From NCBI RefSeq assembly GCF_023284065.1, contig NZ_JAKIKP010000018.1:1-51852 (forward strand): a DNA stretch of 51,852 nucleotides, given 5' to 3'. The number at the start of each line of letters is the position of its first letter. The stretch's first letter is position 1. The notes under the pieces were generated by a model. That model was not told the origin of the DNA, did no database searches, and saw only the letters and a list, made by a program, of their open reading frames with translations. Made by a program: the position numbers and the translations under genes. This DNA comes from Shewanella gaetbuli. Lineage in GTDB: Bacteria; Pseudomonadota; Gammaproteobacteria; Enterobacterales; Shewanellaceae. Positions 1 to 8,168 of this stretch are shown one piece after another.

Positions 1-33
1 AGCCAACTGCTCTACCGACTGAGCTAACGACCC
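1..33 (-). tRNA. tRNA-Lys(UUU), cut by window edge
   Basis: This is the 5' part of a tRNA identical to the complete tRNA-Lys copies at 167-242 and onward: acceptor 5' strand, D arm and start of the anticodon arm. The 3' half lies outside the window. It is the last visible member of the array in the direction of transcription. Confidence 0.93.
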
Positions 34-70
34 ATCTTGGTTTTGCTAACCTTACAGATTAGACTGGAAC

Positions 71-115
71 AAAAGCCAACTGTCTATGTTTCAAGACCGA
101 CTGAGCTAACGACCC
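71..115 (-). pseudogene. half-tRNA-Lys remnant A
   Basis: Read on the minus strand this begins exactly like tRNA-Lys (acceptor 5' strand, D-arm 5' side). About 13 bases then replace the D-arm 3' side, the anticodon-arm 5' strand through CUUUU resumes, and all similarity stops. No variable, T or 3' acceptor arm exists, so it cannot fold as a tRNA. Confidence 0.8.
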
Positions 116-166
116 ATTATAGAAAAATCTATAAACCTTAAATTCTTTAGCCACTATTTAAGAAAG

Positions 167-242
167 TGGTGGGTCGTGAAGGATTCGAACCTTCGACCAA
201 TTGGTTAAAAGCCAACTGCTCTACCGACTGAGCTAACGACCC
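167..242 (-). tRNA. tRNA-Lys(UUU)
   Basis: A 76-nt tRNA with a 7-bp acceptor stem (GGGTCGT/ACGACCC), D arm, anticodon loop CTTTTAA (anticodon UUU), T arm with GGTTCGAATCC, and an encoded CCA end (167-169). It is part of a multi-copy array transcribed leftward from the promoter near 945-972. Confidence 0.97.
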
Positions 243-279
243 ATCTTAGTTTTGCTAATCTTAATAATTAGGCTGGAAC

Positions 280-324
280 AAAAGCCAACTGTCTATGTTT
301 CAAGACCGACTGAGCTAACGACCC
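280..324 (-). pseudogene. half-tRNA-Lys remnant B
   Basis: Same structure as the remnant at 71-115: an intact tRNA 5' end, a short substitution in the D region, the anticodon 5' strand, then no 3' half. It lies between two complete tRNAs in the same transcript. Confidence 0.8.
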
Positions 325-375
325 ATTATAGAAAAATCTATAAACCTTAAATTCTTTAGCCACTATTTAATAAAG

Positions 376-451
376 TGGTGGGTCGTGAAGGATTCGAACC
401 TTCGACCAATTGGTTAAAAGCCAACTGCTCTACCGACTGAGCTAACGACCC
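376..451 (-). tRNA. tRNA-Lys(UUU)
   Basis: Identical in sequence to the copy at 167-242, with anticodon UUU and encoded CCA. It lies in the second 209-bp tandem unit. Confidence 0.97.
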
Positions 452-488
452 ATCTTAGTTTTGCTAACCTTACAGATTAGGCTGGAAC

Positions 489-533
489 AAAAGCCAACTG
501 TCTATGTTTCAAGACCGACTGAGCTAACGACCC
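489..533 (-). pseudogene. half-tRNA-Lys remnant C
   Basis: Same half-tRNA structure as remnants A and B, with identical sequence over the tRNA-like part. It lies between the tRNAs at 376-451 and 585-660. Confidence 0.8.
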
Positions 534-584
534 ATTATAGAAAAATCTATAAACCTTAAATTCTTTAACCACTATTTAAGAAAG

Positions 585-660
585 TGGTGGGTCGTGAAGG
601 ATTCGAACCTTCGACCAATTGGTTAAAAGCCAACTGCTCTACCGACTGAGCTAACGACCC
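585..660 (-). tRNA. tRNA-Lys(UUU)
   Basis: Identical to the other complete copies, with anticodon UUU and encoded CCA. It lies in the third 209-bp unit. Confidence 0.97.
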
Positions 661-703
661 ATCTTAGATAAAACTTAAATTCTTTAGCCACTATTTAAGA
701 AAG

Positions 704-779
704 TGGTGGGTCGTGAAGGATTCGAACCTTCGACCAATTGGTTAAAAGCCAACTGCTCTACCGACTGAGCTAACGACCC
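704..779 (-). tRNA. tRNA-Lys(UUU), first complete tRNA of the transcript
   Basis: A complete 76-nt tRNA-Lys with anticodon UUU and encoded CCA. It is closest to the promoter. Only a short spacer separates it from the next tRNA (585-660), with no half-tRNA remnant between them. Confidence 0.97.
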
Positions 780-816
780 ATCTTAATTTTATTAACCGTA
801 AATGGTTAACTGGAAC

Positions 817-861
817 AAAAGCCAACTGTCTATGTTTCAAGACCGACTGAACTAACGACCC
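817..861 (-). pseudogene. half-tRNA-Lys remnant D (promoter-proximal)
   Basis: Fourth copy of the half-tRNA remnant and the first tRNA-like sequence in the transcript. It differs from A-C by one base in the D-arm 5' strand. As before, the 3' half of a tRNA is missing. Confidence 0.78.
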
Positions 862-944
862 AAACGTTATTGCTAACGCAGAATTCAAATCAATATTTGA
901 GTTAAATTCTTTCTCAAAACAGCTGTGCTGTTCTGAGGGCGCCT

Positions 945-972
945 ATAATACCGTTTTCATTTTGTCATGCAA
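945..972 (-). promoter_or_regulatory. sigma-70 stable-RNA promoter of the tRNA-Lys array
   Basis: On the minus strand there is a -35 TTGCAT (967-972), a 16-bp spacer and a -10 TATTAT (945-950), followed at once by a GC-rich discriminator (AGGCGCCC). Such discriminators are typical of stringently controlled stable-RNA promoters. The assignment rests on motif and position only. Confidence 0.7.
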
Positions 973-1003
973 GTCCAAATTTCTAATTTCTTGTTGTTTG
1001 CAT

Positions 1004-1030
1004 GAAAAACAGCCTAAGAGGCTGTTTTTT
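1004..1030 (-). terminator. intrinsic terminator of the tol-pal operon
   Basis: A hairpin with stem AACAGCC/GGCTGTT (1008-1014 and 1020-1026) and a 5-base loop is followed on the minus strand by a T run. It lies just past the cpoB stop and separates that operon from the tRNA promoter. Confidence 0.82.
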
Positions 1031-1043
1031 GACTTTATTGCAA

Positions 1044-1775
1044 CTATAAAGCGGACAACTGTTGTTGTGCTAAACGCGCTGAAGCACTATTTGGATATTC
1101 TTTTAGTACTTTATTATAGAACGCTTTTGCTTCTGTCTGATTATTATCTTTCTCAGCAATCATGCCTAACTTAACCAAGCTATCACCACGTTTATTGGAA
1201 TCAGCAAAATCAACCACAACCGTATTAAAAGCTTTTTTAGCTTCTGCATTCTCACCTTTATTAAATAATAGCTGCCCTAACCAATAGTTAGCATTGGCTG
1301 CAAAGCTAGATTGCGGATATTGTTTAATAAAATTACGAAATGCCGGAATCGCTTCATCGTATTTGCGCTCTTTGAGCACTAGATTCACAGCCGCTTCATA
1401 ACTGCCTGTTTCACCTAAGCTAGATGTTGCTGCAACATCCGTAGTGACTGAATTTTCAGTCGAGGCAACAGGAACTGCAGCTTTGGTCGATAGATTGGCA
1501 ATTTCTTCATAAAGCTGACGTTGACGTTCCAACATCTGATTCAGTTGATAGTTTTGCTGCTCAGTAATACCCCGTAAATCAAGCACTTCTTTTTGCAATG
1601 CATCTAAGCGGCGTTGAGTATCAAACTCGCTTTGCTGTTTAGCTTTTATAATTCGTTCTAAACGCGCAACACGCTCATCACTTGAACCACCTGCAACATC
1701 CTCAACGGGAGCAGGCGCAGCAACTGCTGTACCTGCACCTAAGAACATTGCCGTAATTAATACGGCTCGTTTCAT
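1044..1775 (-). CDS. cpoB: Tol-Pal system protein CpoB (YbgF), periplasmic
   Basis: A 243-residue exported protein. Residues 1-19 form a signal peptide ending AVA-AP. Residues about 35-95 are heptad-rich, matching the trimerising coiled coil of the family. The C-terminal half (about 125-243) has TPR-like repeats, with alanine/asparagine-rich helices such as YWLGQLLFNKGENAEAKKAF. CpoB links Tol activity to PBP1B-dependent septal peptidoglycan synthesis in E. coli. It is the last gene of the tol-pal operon, 51 bp after pal, with an AGGAG ribosome site before ATG. Length matches the family (about 250-260). The identification is firm from order and architecture. Confidence 0.94.
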   Translation of the reverse strand: MKRAVLITAMFLGAGTAVAAPAPVEDVAGGSSDERVARLERIIKAKQQSEFDTQRRLDALQKEVLDLRGITEQQNYQLNQMLERQRQLYEEIANLSTKAAVPVASTENSVTTDVAATSSLGETGSYEAAVNLVLKERKYDEAIPAFRNFIKQYPQSSFAANANYWLGQLLFNKGENAEAKKAFNTVVVDFADSNKRGDSLVKLGMIAEKDNNQTEAKAFYNKVLKEYPNSASARLAQQQLSAL

Positions 1776-1791
1776 TATTCACTCCTAAATT

Positions 1792-1810
1792 GGCCAGTGA
1801 TAAACTGGCC
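1792..1810. other. intercistronic hairpin between pal and cpoB
   Basis: GGCCAGT and ACTGGCC form a perfect 7-bp stem with a 5-base loop. No T run follows on the minus strand, so it is more likely an RNA processing or stability element than a terminator. Confidence 0.5.
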
Positions 1811-1826
1811 GTCCTTGACTGTAAAC

Positions 1827-2372
1827 TTAATAAACTAGAACACCACGACGGTTTTTAGCAAAACCTTCATCAGTACGAGAGAAATCTAATGGTTTCTCTT
1901 CACCATAACTAACAATGCTCATTTGGCTAGGTTGAACACCCATGCCTTGTAAGTATTTTGCAATGGCTTTCGCACGTCGCTCACCCAGTGCAATATTGTA
2001 CTCTGGAGTACCACGTTCATCAGCATGGCCTTCAATTAAAACACGTACATTTGGGTGTTCAACTAAGTAGTTACCGTGTGCCATTAATATTTCAGCATTT
2101 TCACTTTGCAGCTCACTACGGTCAAAGTCGAAATAAATAATATTTTGGCGACGTAATTCTTGTTCTTTTAAACGCTTTTGCTCAGCAGGACTCAATACTT
2201 CTGCTGCCCCACCTGTTACAACACCGCCATTTTCATATTGACCGCTAGTGGTAGAACCGTTAGTTGATGAACCACTGGCATCAGTTTCAGAGTCTGAAGT
2301 TGAGCTACAAGCACCCAGTGCCAATAGGGGAACTGCAACTACCATAGCTTTGAACAACTTATTCAGATTCAT
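1827..2372 (-). CDS. pal: Peptidoglycan-associated lipoprotein Pal
   Basis: A 181-residue outer-membrane lipoprotein. A type II signal peptide ends in the lipobox LGAC at about residue 21, followed by a Ser/Thr/Gly-rich linker. An OmpA-like peptidoglycan-binding domain occupies about residues 70-181, with the conserved IYFDFDRSEL, IEGHADERGTPEYNIALGER and NRRGVLVY segments. Pal binds meso-diaminopimelate in peptidoglycan and TolB, tethering the outer membrane during constriction. An AAGGAA ribosome site precedes ATG. It lies 24 bp after tolB. Length is close to E. coli Pal (173). Confidence 0.97.
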   Translation of the reverse strand: MNLNKLFKAMVVAVPLLALGACSSTSDSETDASGSSTNGSTTSGQYENGGVVTGGAAEVLSPAEQKRLKEQELRRQNIIYFDFDRSELQSENAEILMAHGNYLVEHPNVRVLIEGHADERGTPEYNIALGERRAKAIAKYLQGMGVQPSQMSIVSYGEEKPLDFSRTDEGFAKNRRGVLVY

Positions 2373-2396
2373 GTTAATTCCTTATTCTTTCTTAAA

Positions 2397-3725
2397 TTAT
2401 AGAAATGGAGACCAAGCGGGTGATTTAACCTCGCCTTGTCCTACTGGTAACCTAGCCTTGAAGCGTCCATCTGTTGAAACAGCGGCAAGAACTTGTTTAC
2501 CTTGATGCGTAGTACCGTAGATAACCATAGTGCCATTTGGAGCAACGCTGGGTGATTCATCTAAACGAGTTGATGATAACACTTGCATAAAGCGCGTCGC
2601 CAAATCCATTCTAGCAATATTAAAGTTTCCGTTAGTACGATTGACAAAGATCATGCTGCGACCATCAGGAGTAATAGAGCCCCCTAAATTCCATTCGCCT
2701 TCAAAAGTCATTCGGGTGACTTTGTTTGTATCCAAATCAACTTTATATAACTGCGGTCTACCACCTCTTTCAGAGGTAAACAACAGAGACTTGCCATCAG
2801 GGAACCATGATGCCTCTGTATCAATAGCATAATGGTCTGTCACTCGCTTAATCGCTTTGGTTGCAATATCAATGGTATAGATTTCAGGTTGACCATCTTT
2901 AGATAACGTCACGGCCAGCTTTTTCCCATCAGGTGAAAATGCCGGTGCACCATTAATACCATCAAAACTACTGACCTTAGTTCGCGCTTGAGTGTAGATA
3001 TCTTGAACAAATATTTCTGCTTTACGGTTTTCAAAGCTCACATAGGCTAAGCGACGGCCGTCTGGAGACCATGTTGGCGACATTAATGGCTCAGGAGAGC
3101 GTAAAAGCATTTGCTCGTTATAACCGTCATAATCAGAAATCATTAAATGATAAGGAGACTTTTCACCTTGCTTTACAACTACGTAGGCAATACGCGTTAA
3201 AAAGGCTCCACGAATGCCAGTAAGTTTTTCGTACACAACGTCACTGATACGATGTGCATATTGTCTAAATTGGCTTGCTGAGATTACAGTTTCACGGCTT
3301 TCAAGTAATAATTCACTCGCATTAACTGGTCCTTTACCTGCTTGAAGTTGAGCCTTAACAATATCAATTAACTCGAATGTCACTAAAAATTGATCTGCGC
3401 CATACGGTTTTACCGAACCGACAATAACAGCATCAGCAACCACACTTGACCAGCTATCCACTTTAAATTGATTAACATCACTAATATTGCCCTGTGGTAA
3501 TGAGCGAGTGTCTAACGGTTGAAATGTACCACTGCGGCTTAAATCTGACATGACCACGTCAGAAATAGACTCAGGAATAGCGCCCTCACCTTGCCAAACA
3601 AACGGGACAACCGCGATAGGCCTGGCTTGATCAACCCCTTCTGTAATCACAATATCTAATGCTGCGCGTGCAGGCATTGTTAATACCACACTGACTAACA
3701 CAAACCATTTAACCAACTTTTTCAT
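2397..3725 (-). CDS. tolB: Tol-Pal system beta-propeller protein TolB
   Basis: A 442-residue periplasmic protein with a signal peptide ending in ARA-A, an N-terminal alpha/beta domain (about 25-165) and a C-terminal six-bladed beta-propeller. The propeller shows repeated PxxSPDGRRLAYVS-type motifs such as SPTWSPDGRRLAY and FSPDGKKLAV. TolB binds Pal and TolA in the periplasm. The start is placed at 3725 because GAAGGAG sits 6 bases before that ATG. An upstream GTG at 3740 would overlap this ribosome site and has none of its own. Fifth gene of the operon, after tolA. Confidence 0.96.
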   Translation of the reverse strand: MKKLVKWFVLVSVVLTMPARAALDIVITEGVDQARPIAVVPFVWQGEGAIPESISDVVMSDLSRSGTFQPLDTRSLPQGNISDVNQFKVDSWSSVVADAVIVGSVKPYGADQFLVTFELIDIVKAQLQAGKGPVNASELLLESRETVISASQFRQYAHRISDVVYEKLTGIRGAFLTRIAYVVVKQGEKSPYHLMISDYDGYNEQMLLRSPEPLMSPTWSPDGRRLAYVSFENRKAEIFVQDIYTQARTKVSSFDGINGAPAFSPDGKKLAVTLSKDGQPEIYTIDIATKAIKRVTDHYAIDTEASWFPDGKSLLFTSERGGRPQLYKVDLDTNKVTRMTFEGEWNLGGSITPDGRSMIFVNRTNGNFNIARMDLATRFMQVLSSTRLDESPSVAPNGTMVIYGTTHQGKQVLAAVSTDGRFKARLPVGQGEVKSPAWSPFL

Positions 3726-3788
3726 GAGACTCCTTCGCACAAACTTCGCTTTTAATGCATTATTTAATATCGGTAACTCAATAAAATA

Positions 3789-4727
3789 CTAATTGAATTC
3801 GGGTGATACTAATAAATTAATTTCTTTTAATTTGTTGTAAACATCGGGTTCGTTAGACACAGGTAAACGACCCGCTTTGTTGATGGCCGCTTTAGCAGCT
3901 CGACAAACAACTTGATCACCTTCAAGTGTTTGGCTCGATATCACTAATCCATCCGGAGCTAAACGAATAAATACTCGACAATTTTTACCCCGCATATTCT
4001 CATCAACCACAAGGTTACGTTGAATAGTGGCTCTGATCATTGCAGTAAAACGACCGACTTCTGATAAAACTTGTTTATTACGTGTTTGCGACAAGGCTGC
4101 TTGCTCCGCGGCTAACGCATCAGCCATTTCTTGCTCTTGACGCGCTTTTTCTGCTTCACGCTGTTTGCGCTTACGTTCTTCTTCCGCTTTACGTTTGCGT
4201 TCTTCTTCAGCCTTTTTAGCCGCAGCTTCTTCTTGCCTACGTTTTTCCGCTGCTTTTTTCGCAGCCTCTTCAGCAGCTATACGTTCTTGTTCTTTTTGCT
4301 TTCTGAGCTTTTCAGCTTGCTGAGCACGCTCTTTCTCTTGCTGCTGTTTAATTTTAGCCGCTTTTGCTGCTTCATTTGCTTTTTGAGTTTCTAATTCTTT
4401 TTGTTTGCGCTGAATTTCAAGATTCTTAATTCTTTGCTGTTCTTGTTCACGAGCTTTTCTAGCCTCATTTGCTTGACGTTCAAGCTCAGCTTGACGCGCC
4501 TTTTCTTTATTCTCGGCATCTTGCTTTTGCTTTTTTAACTTCTCAACATGATCATTAATCCGTTGTTGGTCAACGACCACAGCTTGAATAGCCGGAGCAC
4601 TAGCGGCTTGTGGCGTAGGCTTTGGTTTGTCATCAAAACTCACGCCTAAAGCTAAAATGACAATCGCCCCTATATGCACACCAGCTGAAATCGCTAACGG
4701 GATTTTAAGATCTGATTGACTAGCCAC
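3789..4727 (-). CDS. tolA: Tol-Pal energy-transducing protein TolA
   Basis: A 312-residue inner-membrane protein spanning the periplasm. One membrane segment lies near residues 10-30. A long helical domain rich in Lys, Ala, Glu and Gln follows (about 45-220, full of EEERKRK/AAEKRRQE-type heptads). A globular C-terminal domain (about 225-312) contains MRGKNCRVFIRLAPDGLVIS. It couples TolQR proton-motive energy to Pal. The start is GTG, immediately after the tolR stop TAG, with AAGGAG 6 bases upstream. The family is variable in length because of the helical domain. Confidence 0.94.
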   Translation of the reverse strand: MASQSDLKIPLAISAGVHIGAIVILALGVSFDDKPKPTPQAASAPAIQAVVVDQQRINDHVEKLKKQKQDAENKEKARQAELERQANEARKAREQEQQRIKNLEIQRKQKELETQKANEAAKAAKIKQQQEKERAQQAEKLRKQKEQERIAAEEAAKKAAEKRRQEEAAAKKAEEERKRKAEEERKRKQREAEKARQEQEMADALAAEQAALSQTRNKQVLSEVGRFTAMIRATIQRNLVVDENMRGKNCRVFIRLAPDGLVISSQTLEGDQVVCRAAKAAINKAGRLPVSNEPDVYNKLKEINLLVSPEFN

Positions 4728-5156
4728 CTATTTCTCCTTGGGTGAATCTGTCATTAGCCCAACAGCAGGCACACCCGCTTGCTGTAAGCTAACCATAAGT
4801 TGAATCACGCTTTCATAAGCAATACTTCTATCGGCTTTAACAACAACAGGCCTTTCAGGCTCGAGTTGAATCATCGCGCCCACCTGAATAGACACTTCTT
4901 CCAAATCTAAAGGTTCATTGTTTGAACCACTGCCGACGTTTAAGTAGTAGTCACCTGCCGCATCAATAGAAGCCACTATGGGTGGCTTACTTTCTGGAGG
5001 TAACGTTTCAGCTTTACCTTGTGGTAACTCAACTTTGACGCCTTGAGACACAATGGGTGCAGTCACCATAAAGATGATTAACAGCACTAACATGACGTCA
5101 ATGTAAGGCACTACATTAATTTCTGCTATAGGTCTGCGACGCTTACGTTGATACAT
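4728..5156 (-). CDS. tolR: Tol-Pal proton-channel subunit TolR
   Basis: A 142-residue protein of the ExbD/TolR family. One N-terminal membrane segment (about 17-37) holds the family Asp in VPYIDVMLVLLIIFM, the predicted proton-carrying residue. A periplasmic domain with KADRSIAYESVIQLM follows. It forms the force-generating complex with TolQ and moves TolA. ATG overlaps the tolQ stop by one base (TAATG), so translation is likely coupled. The stop abuts the tolA GTG. Confidence 0.96.
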   Translation of the reverse strand: MYQRKRRRPIAEINVVPYIDVMLVLLIIFMVTAPIVSQGVKVELPQGKAETLPPESKPPIVASIDAAGDYYLNVGSGSNNEPLDLEEVSIQVGAMIQLEPERPVVVKADRSIAYESVIQLMVSLQQAGVPAVGLMTDSPKEK

Positions 5157-5845
5157 TACACCGCTTCCTTGTCGCTATAAGCTTGGCGTTGCAAAATATT
5201 TGAAAACTCTTCCATAAAGTTGGCATAAGCTGACTCTAACTTTTCAACTTGAGTCGCAAAGCGGTTATAGGCAATAACAGACGGAATAGCCGCAAACAAT
5301 CCCATTGCGGTAGCAATCAAGGCTTCGGCAATACCCGGCGCGACCATCGCTAAAGTGGCATTTTCAACCGCACCTAAGGCAATAAAGGAGTTCATAATCC
5401 CCCAAACCGTACCAAACAAACCAATATATGGACTCGTTGAACCGATAGTCGCTAATAAAGGTAGGTTATTTTCTAATTTTTCTAGCTCTCTTGATAAGCT
5501 CACACGCATGGCTCTAGAGGTGCCATCCATAACTGCTTCAGGTGATTTACTATTCACTTTAATCAGACGAGAGTACTCTTTAAAGCCAGCAACAAACATC
5601 GCCTCAAGACCACCATTGTTATCACCTCTGACCGACAACTCTTTATAAAGACGATTTAAGTCAACACCTGACCAAAAAGTATCTTCAAACTTTGCTGAGC
5701 GTACTCTTGCTGATGTTAGCAATTTTCGACGCTGAAGAATGACCGCCCATGATGCTATGGACAATCCTAATAAAGTCAACATAACTAGCTTTACTAAAAC
5801 ACTGGCTTGTAAAAACAATCCAATAAAAGAAATGTCAGCGTGCAC
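5156..5845 (-). CDS. tolQ: Tol-Pal proton-channel subunit TolQ
   Basis: A 229-residue inner-membrane protein of the MotA/TolQ/ExbB family with three predicted membrane segments (about 15-40, 130-155, 170-195). The conserved stretch ATIGSTSPYIGLFGTVWGIM precedes the second segment. It provides the pentameric stator around TolR. The start is GTG at 5845, preceded by CAGGAG at 7 bases, and overlaps the end of ybgC by 11 bases. Length equals the family norm (about 230). Confidence 0.96.
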   Translation of the reverse strand: MHADISFIGLFLQASVLVKLVMLTLLGLSIASWAVILQRRKLLTSARVRSAKFEDTFWSGVDLNRLYKELSVRGDNNGGLEAMFVAGFKEYSRLIKVNSKSPEAVMDGTSRAMRVSLSRELEKLENNLPLLATIGSTSPYIGLFGTVWGIMNSFIALGAVENATLAMVAPGIAEALIATAMGLFAAIPSVIAYNRFATQVEKLESAYANFMEEFSNILQRQAYSDKEAV

Positions 5846-6236
5846 GATTAAACTCCTGAACTATATTTTGTGGGATGGCTCTTGGGCGCATTTTTGATAA
5901 AGATATACAGGCTACAGTGACTGTCGCGTCACAATAACAGGTTCCCGATTCATCTATCAGTTGCTGATGAAATACCATTGATGCTTTTTTTAATAACACA
6001 ATACGCGACTCAACAATTAAGTCCTGTTCGAATCTTGCCGCTTGGCGAAAATCTAATTCAGCATGTTTCACCACAAAAGCAATATCGTCACCTAATAATG
6101 TTATTTGACTCACACCCATTGCTTTTAACCATTGAGTGCGTGCTCGCTCAAAAAAATTAAGATAATTTGAATGATACACAACACCACCAGCATCGGTGTC
6201 TTCATAATAAACAGTAATAGGCCAATTAAATGTCAT
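5835..6236 (-). CDS. ybgC: Tol-Pal-associated acyl-CoA thioesterase YbgC
   Basis: A 133-residue hotdog-fold protein. The N-terminal motif YYEDTDAGGVVYHSNYLNFFERAR carries the catalytic Asp of the 4-hydroxybenzoyl-CoA thioesterase type. It hydrolyses short acyl-CoA or acyl-ACP in homologues. Its exact role beside Tol-Pal is not settled. It is the first gene of the tol operon, with a good sigma-70 promoter 35-63 bases upstream. The ribosome site is weak. Length and order match the family across gammaproteobacteria. Confidence 0.94.
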   Translation of the reverse strand: MTFNWPITVYYEDTDAGGVVYHSNYLNFFERARTQWLKAMGVSQITLLGDDIAFVVKHAELDFRQAARFEQDLIVESRIVLLKKASMVFHQQLIDESGTCYCDATVTVACISLSKMRPRAIPQNIVQEFNRAR

Positions 6237-6270
6237 TGTGCGTTTTAATTTTATGAATAAAAGTTGGCTT

Positions 6271-6299
6271 ACTATACCGAGTACAAGGCACGTTGTGAA
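6271..6299 (-). promoter_or_regulatory. sigma-70 promoter of the ybgC-tol-pal operon
   Basis: On the minus strand, TTCACA (6294-6299) and TATAGT (6271-6276) are separated by exactly 17 bp. The start codon of ybgC is about 35 bases downstream of the -10 element. Confidence 0.65.
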
Positions 6300-7031
6300 T
6301 CACCCTCATTATGAAATAATGACCAATTTCAGCTTAAAAATCGCAAAAATGTCATTTATAAGCCTAATTGATATCAAGATGAAGATTTATTAATGTTTTA
6401 TGAGTTAAAACATGACAAATCCAATGCGAAAAGTTGTTTATTTAATAAGCTTTAACTGGGTTTTAAATGCTAACAAAGCGTCTAAAGGGCCGCATTCAGC
6501 TTCTTGTCTTTGACGACACCCAAAAAACTCACCGCATTGATATCATCATTTCAAACACAATGCGTGCTAGGCATATTTAACACTAAAGCGATAACTTAAA
6601 TGAGGACTTAAATGAGGACTAAGCTGAGAATCTTAAACTGGGAACAAAAATTTTTTATATATTTTCTGGTAAATTCAAAAGCTAAAATACCAAAGACTCT
6701 TTTTATTAACAAATGCAACCTACCAACAATGCAGCTTATCCGAATATTTATGCAGCAAGTGGTAGGATATTGGCTGTAAACCAGTGTAAATAGTCATTTA
6801 CCAATAATATATGATTAACCCCACCCAATAAAGGATTAGAAAAACTAATGCTTTATCGAAATTTTTCTAGTTTGTGCGTTTAGAGTATTAAATCTATTAT
6901 AGCCTTGTTTTCGGGACACATCGATTTGATGTAGAAAACAATGAACTTCAGATTAGAGTTATTTAACTTTAGTCTATTCCAGTTCTTATGCTTGACTTCC
7001 TTCCTTCAATTTGTTGATTGCAAATTATTTG
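6300..7031. other. long gene-free stretch between tol operon and motY
   Basis: No open frame of credible coding character is visible on either strand. The stretch is AT-rich. It includes a perfect 12-bp direct duplication (TTAAATGAGGAC, about 6597-6620) and ends at a strong plus-strand terminator (7032-7060) with no annotated plus-strand gene before it. It could hold a small RNA or be the remnant of a lost gene. Neither is shown by the sequence. Confidence 0.5.
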
Positions 7032-7060
7032 GCCCACTCAATTTGAGTGGGCTTTTTTTT
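7032..7060 (+). terminator. orphan intrinsic terminator, plus strand
   Basis: An 8-bp stem GCCCACTC/GAGTGGGC with a 5-base loop is followed by eight T on the plus strand. On the minus strand the T tract is absent. No plus-strand coding gene ends here, which makes it a candidate 3' end of a small RNA. Confidence 0.75.
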
Positions 7061-7072
7061 GCTTTGTGCCAT

Positions 7073-7097
7073 AAAAAAGCCTGAACAATGTCAGGCT
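7073..7097 (-). terminator. intrinsic terminator of motY
   Basis: Stem AGCCTGA/TCAGGCT with a 6-base loop (7078-7097), followed on the minus strand by a T run. It starts 17 bases after the motY stop codon. Confidence 0.8.
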
Positions 7098-7113
7098 ATG
7101 TGAGAATAATTCT

Positions 7114-7983
7114 TTAAATTGGCTTAGTTATTTTAATCACAACTCTTCTATTAACCTGTCTCTCTGCGGCAAGGTCATTTCCAGATACATGTCGTTTTTC
7201 ACCATGCCCTTCAGTAATAATACGATCCATCGATATTCCACTGGCAACCAGTAAATCTTTAACTGAATCAGCTCGCTTATCAGACACCCGTTGATTAATA
7301 CTGCGGCCACCATAACTATCGGTATAAGCATTAACCACAACAAGCTCTACGTCTTGGTCATAAGAAAGATACTCTTGCACCTTTTTAAGCTGATATTTTG
7401 AGAAGCGTGTTAATTCTGTACCGCCCTCTTTATAATTTAATACTGTAAAAGCAATATCTTCAAAGCTATAGGGTAATAGGTTTGCTAAGCAAGAGCGAAA
7501 CTCACGATACTTACTACCAAAGTTAGCGGCAGAAATACCCACAGCTACTTTATGGCTGTCATCATACCAATCAGCATAATAAAATGTCGGTTCTCGACCT
7601 TGGCTCAATTCATTCAACATCGTCCAGGCCGCTTTTTTAGGTACTTCACCATTAAATTGCTTTTGGTAACTTAATGAGGTGATTTGTTTAGCTGCATCTC
7701 CAGGACGCCATTTAGGGGCACGGCTGATCAATTTAGCGTCCGTTACCGCATCAGGTTTGGCCCACATATCTAGGGTAAATAATAGGTTTAACTCTTTGCC
7801 TGCTCGACTGGTAAATACTGCTTTACCATAATCTGGAATATCATGCTCAAGTCTACATTCTATCGGGCTATTTTCACCCACTTGCCAAGATGAATTTTCT
7901 AAAGTCGCAATATAATGGCGCAAATCAGCATTAGCACTAGCACAAATGCATAAACTTGAAATAAAGACTATTTTTAGCCACAT
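7114..7983 (-). CDS. motY: Sodium-type flagellar motor protein MotY
   Basis: A 289-residue exported protein with a signal peptide (1-19, ending ANA). The N-terminal MotY domain (about 20-150) has the typical YIATLENSSW and IECRLEHDIPDYGKAVF segments. A C-terminal OmpA-like peptidoglycan-binding domain (about 180-285) includes AYTDSYGGRSINQRVSDKRA and GHGEKRHV. In Vibrio, MotY forms the T ring that holds the Na+-driven PomAB stator. It is divergent from rnt, a pairing I recall from Shewanella. Length matches the family (about 290). Confidence 0.92.
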   Translation of the reverse strand: MWLKIVFISSLCICASANADLRHYIATLENSSWQVGENSPIECRLEHDIPDYGKAVFTSRAGKELNLLFTLDMWAKPDAVTDAKLISRAPKWRPGDAAKQITSLSYQKQFNGEVPKKAAWTMLNELSQGREPTFYYADWYDDSHKVAVGISAANFGSKYREFRSCLANLLPYSFEDIAFTVLNYKEGGTELTRFSKYQLKKVQEYLSYDQDVELVVVNAYTDSYGGRSINQRVSDKRADSVKDLLVASGISMDRIITEGHGEKRHVSGNDLAAERQVNRRVVIKITKPI

Positions 7984-8168
7984 AACATCACCCTTTAATT
8001 ACATTACTTCCATACTATCGGCGAGCAATTAGATTTCTTAAACAATTTTTACCACTCAAACGAGCATCTTAATTCAGTTTGGGTATAATACCCCGCAAAA
8101 GGCTGTGACCATTGTTTGCACCTCATTCCCCACAGCAATAATTATGATAGACAAGGTAACTGAATTAC

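Larger units (their letters stand above)
34..660 (-). repeat. three tandem 209-bp units, each with a tRNA-Lys and a half-tRNA remnant
   Basis: Positions 34-242, 243-451 and 452-660 are near-identical 209-bp units. In transcript order each unit has a complete tRNA-Lys, a short AT-rich spacer, a half-tRNA remnant and a second spacer. A shorter 119-bp step to the next tRNA (704-779) lacks the remnant. The few differences are single bases in spacers, which points to recent tandem duplication or gene conversion. Confidence 0.9.

Noticed and set aside
1..861. CRISPR-like look of regularly spaced repeats at the left edge.
   Set aside because: The repeated part is a functional tRNA of 76 nt and spacers are also repeated, so it is tandem duplication and not a CRISPR array.
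962..1174. 70-codon plus-strand frame across the tol terminator.
   Set aside because: It starts in the tRNA promoter and crosses the terminator and cpoB 3' end. No ribosome site and no family resemblance.
4131..4394. Open frame on the plus strand opposite tolA, rich in Phe and Leu.
   Set aside because: It is the antisense reading of the Lys/Glu/Ala-rich TolA helix. Its composition follows from that and no ribosome site is present.
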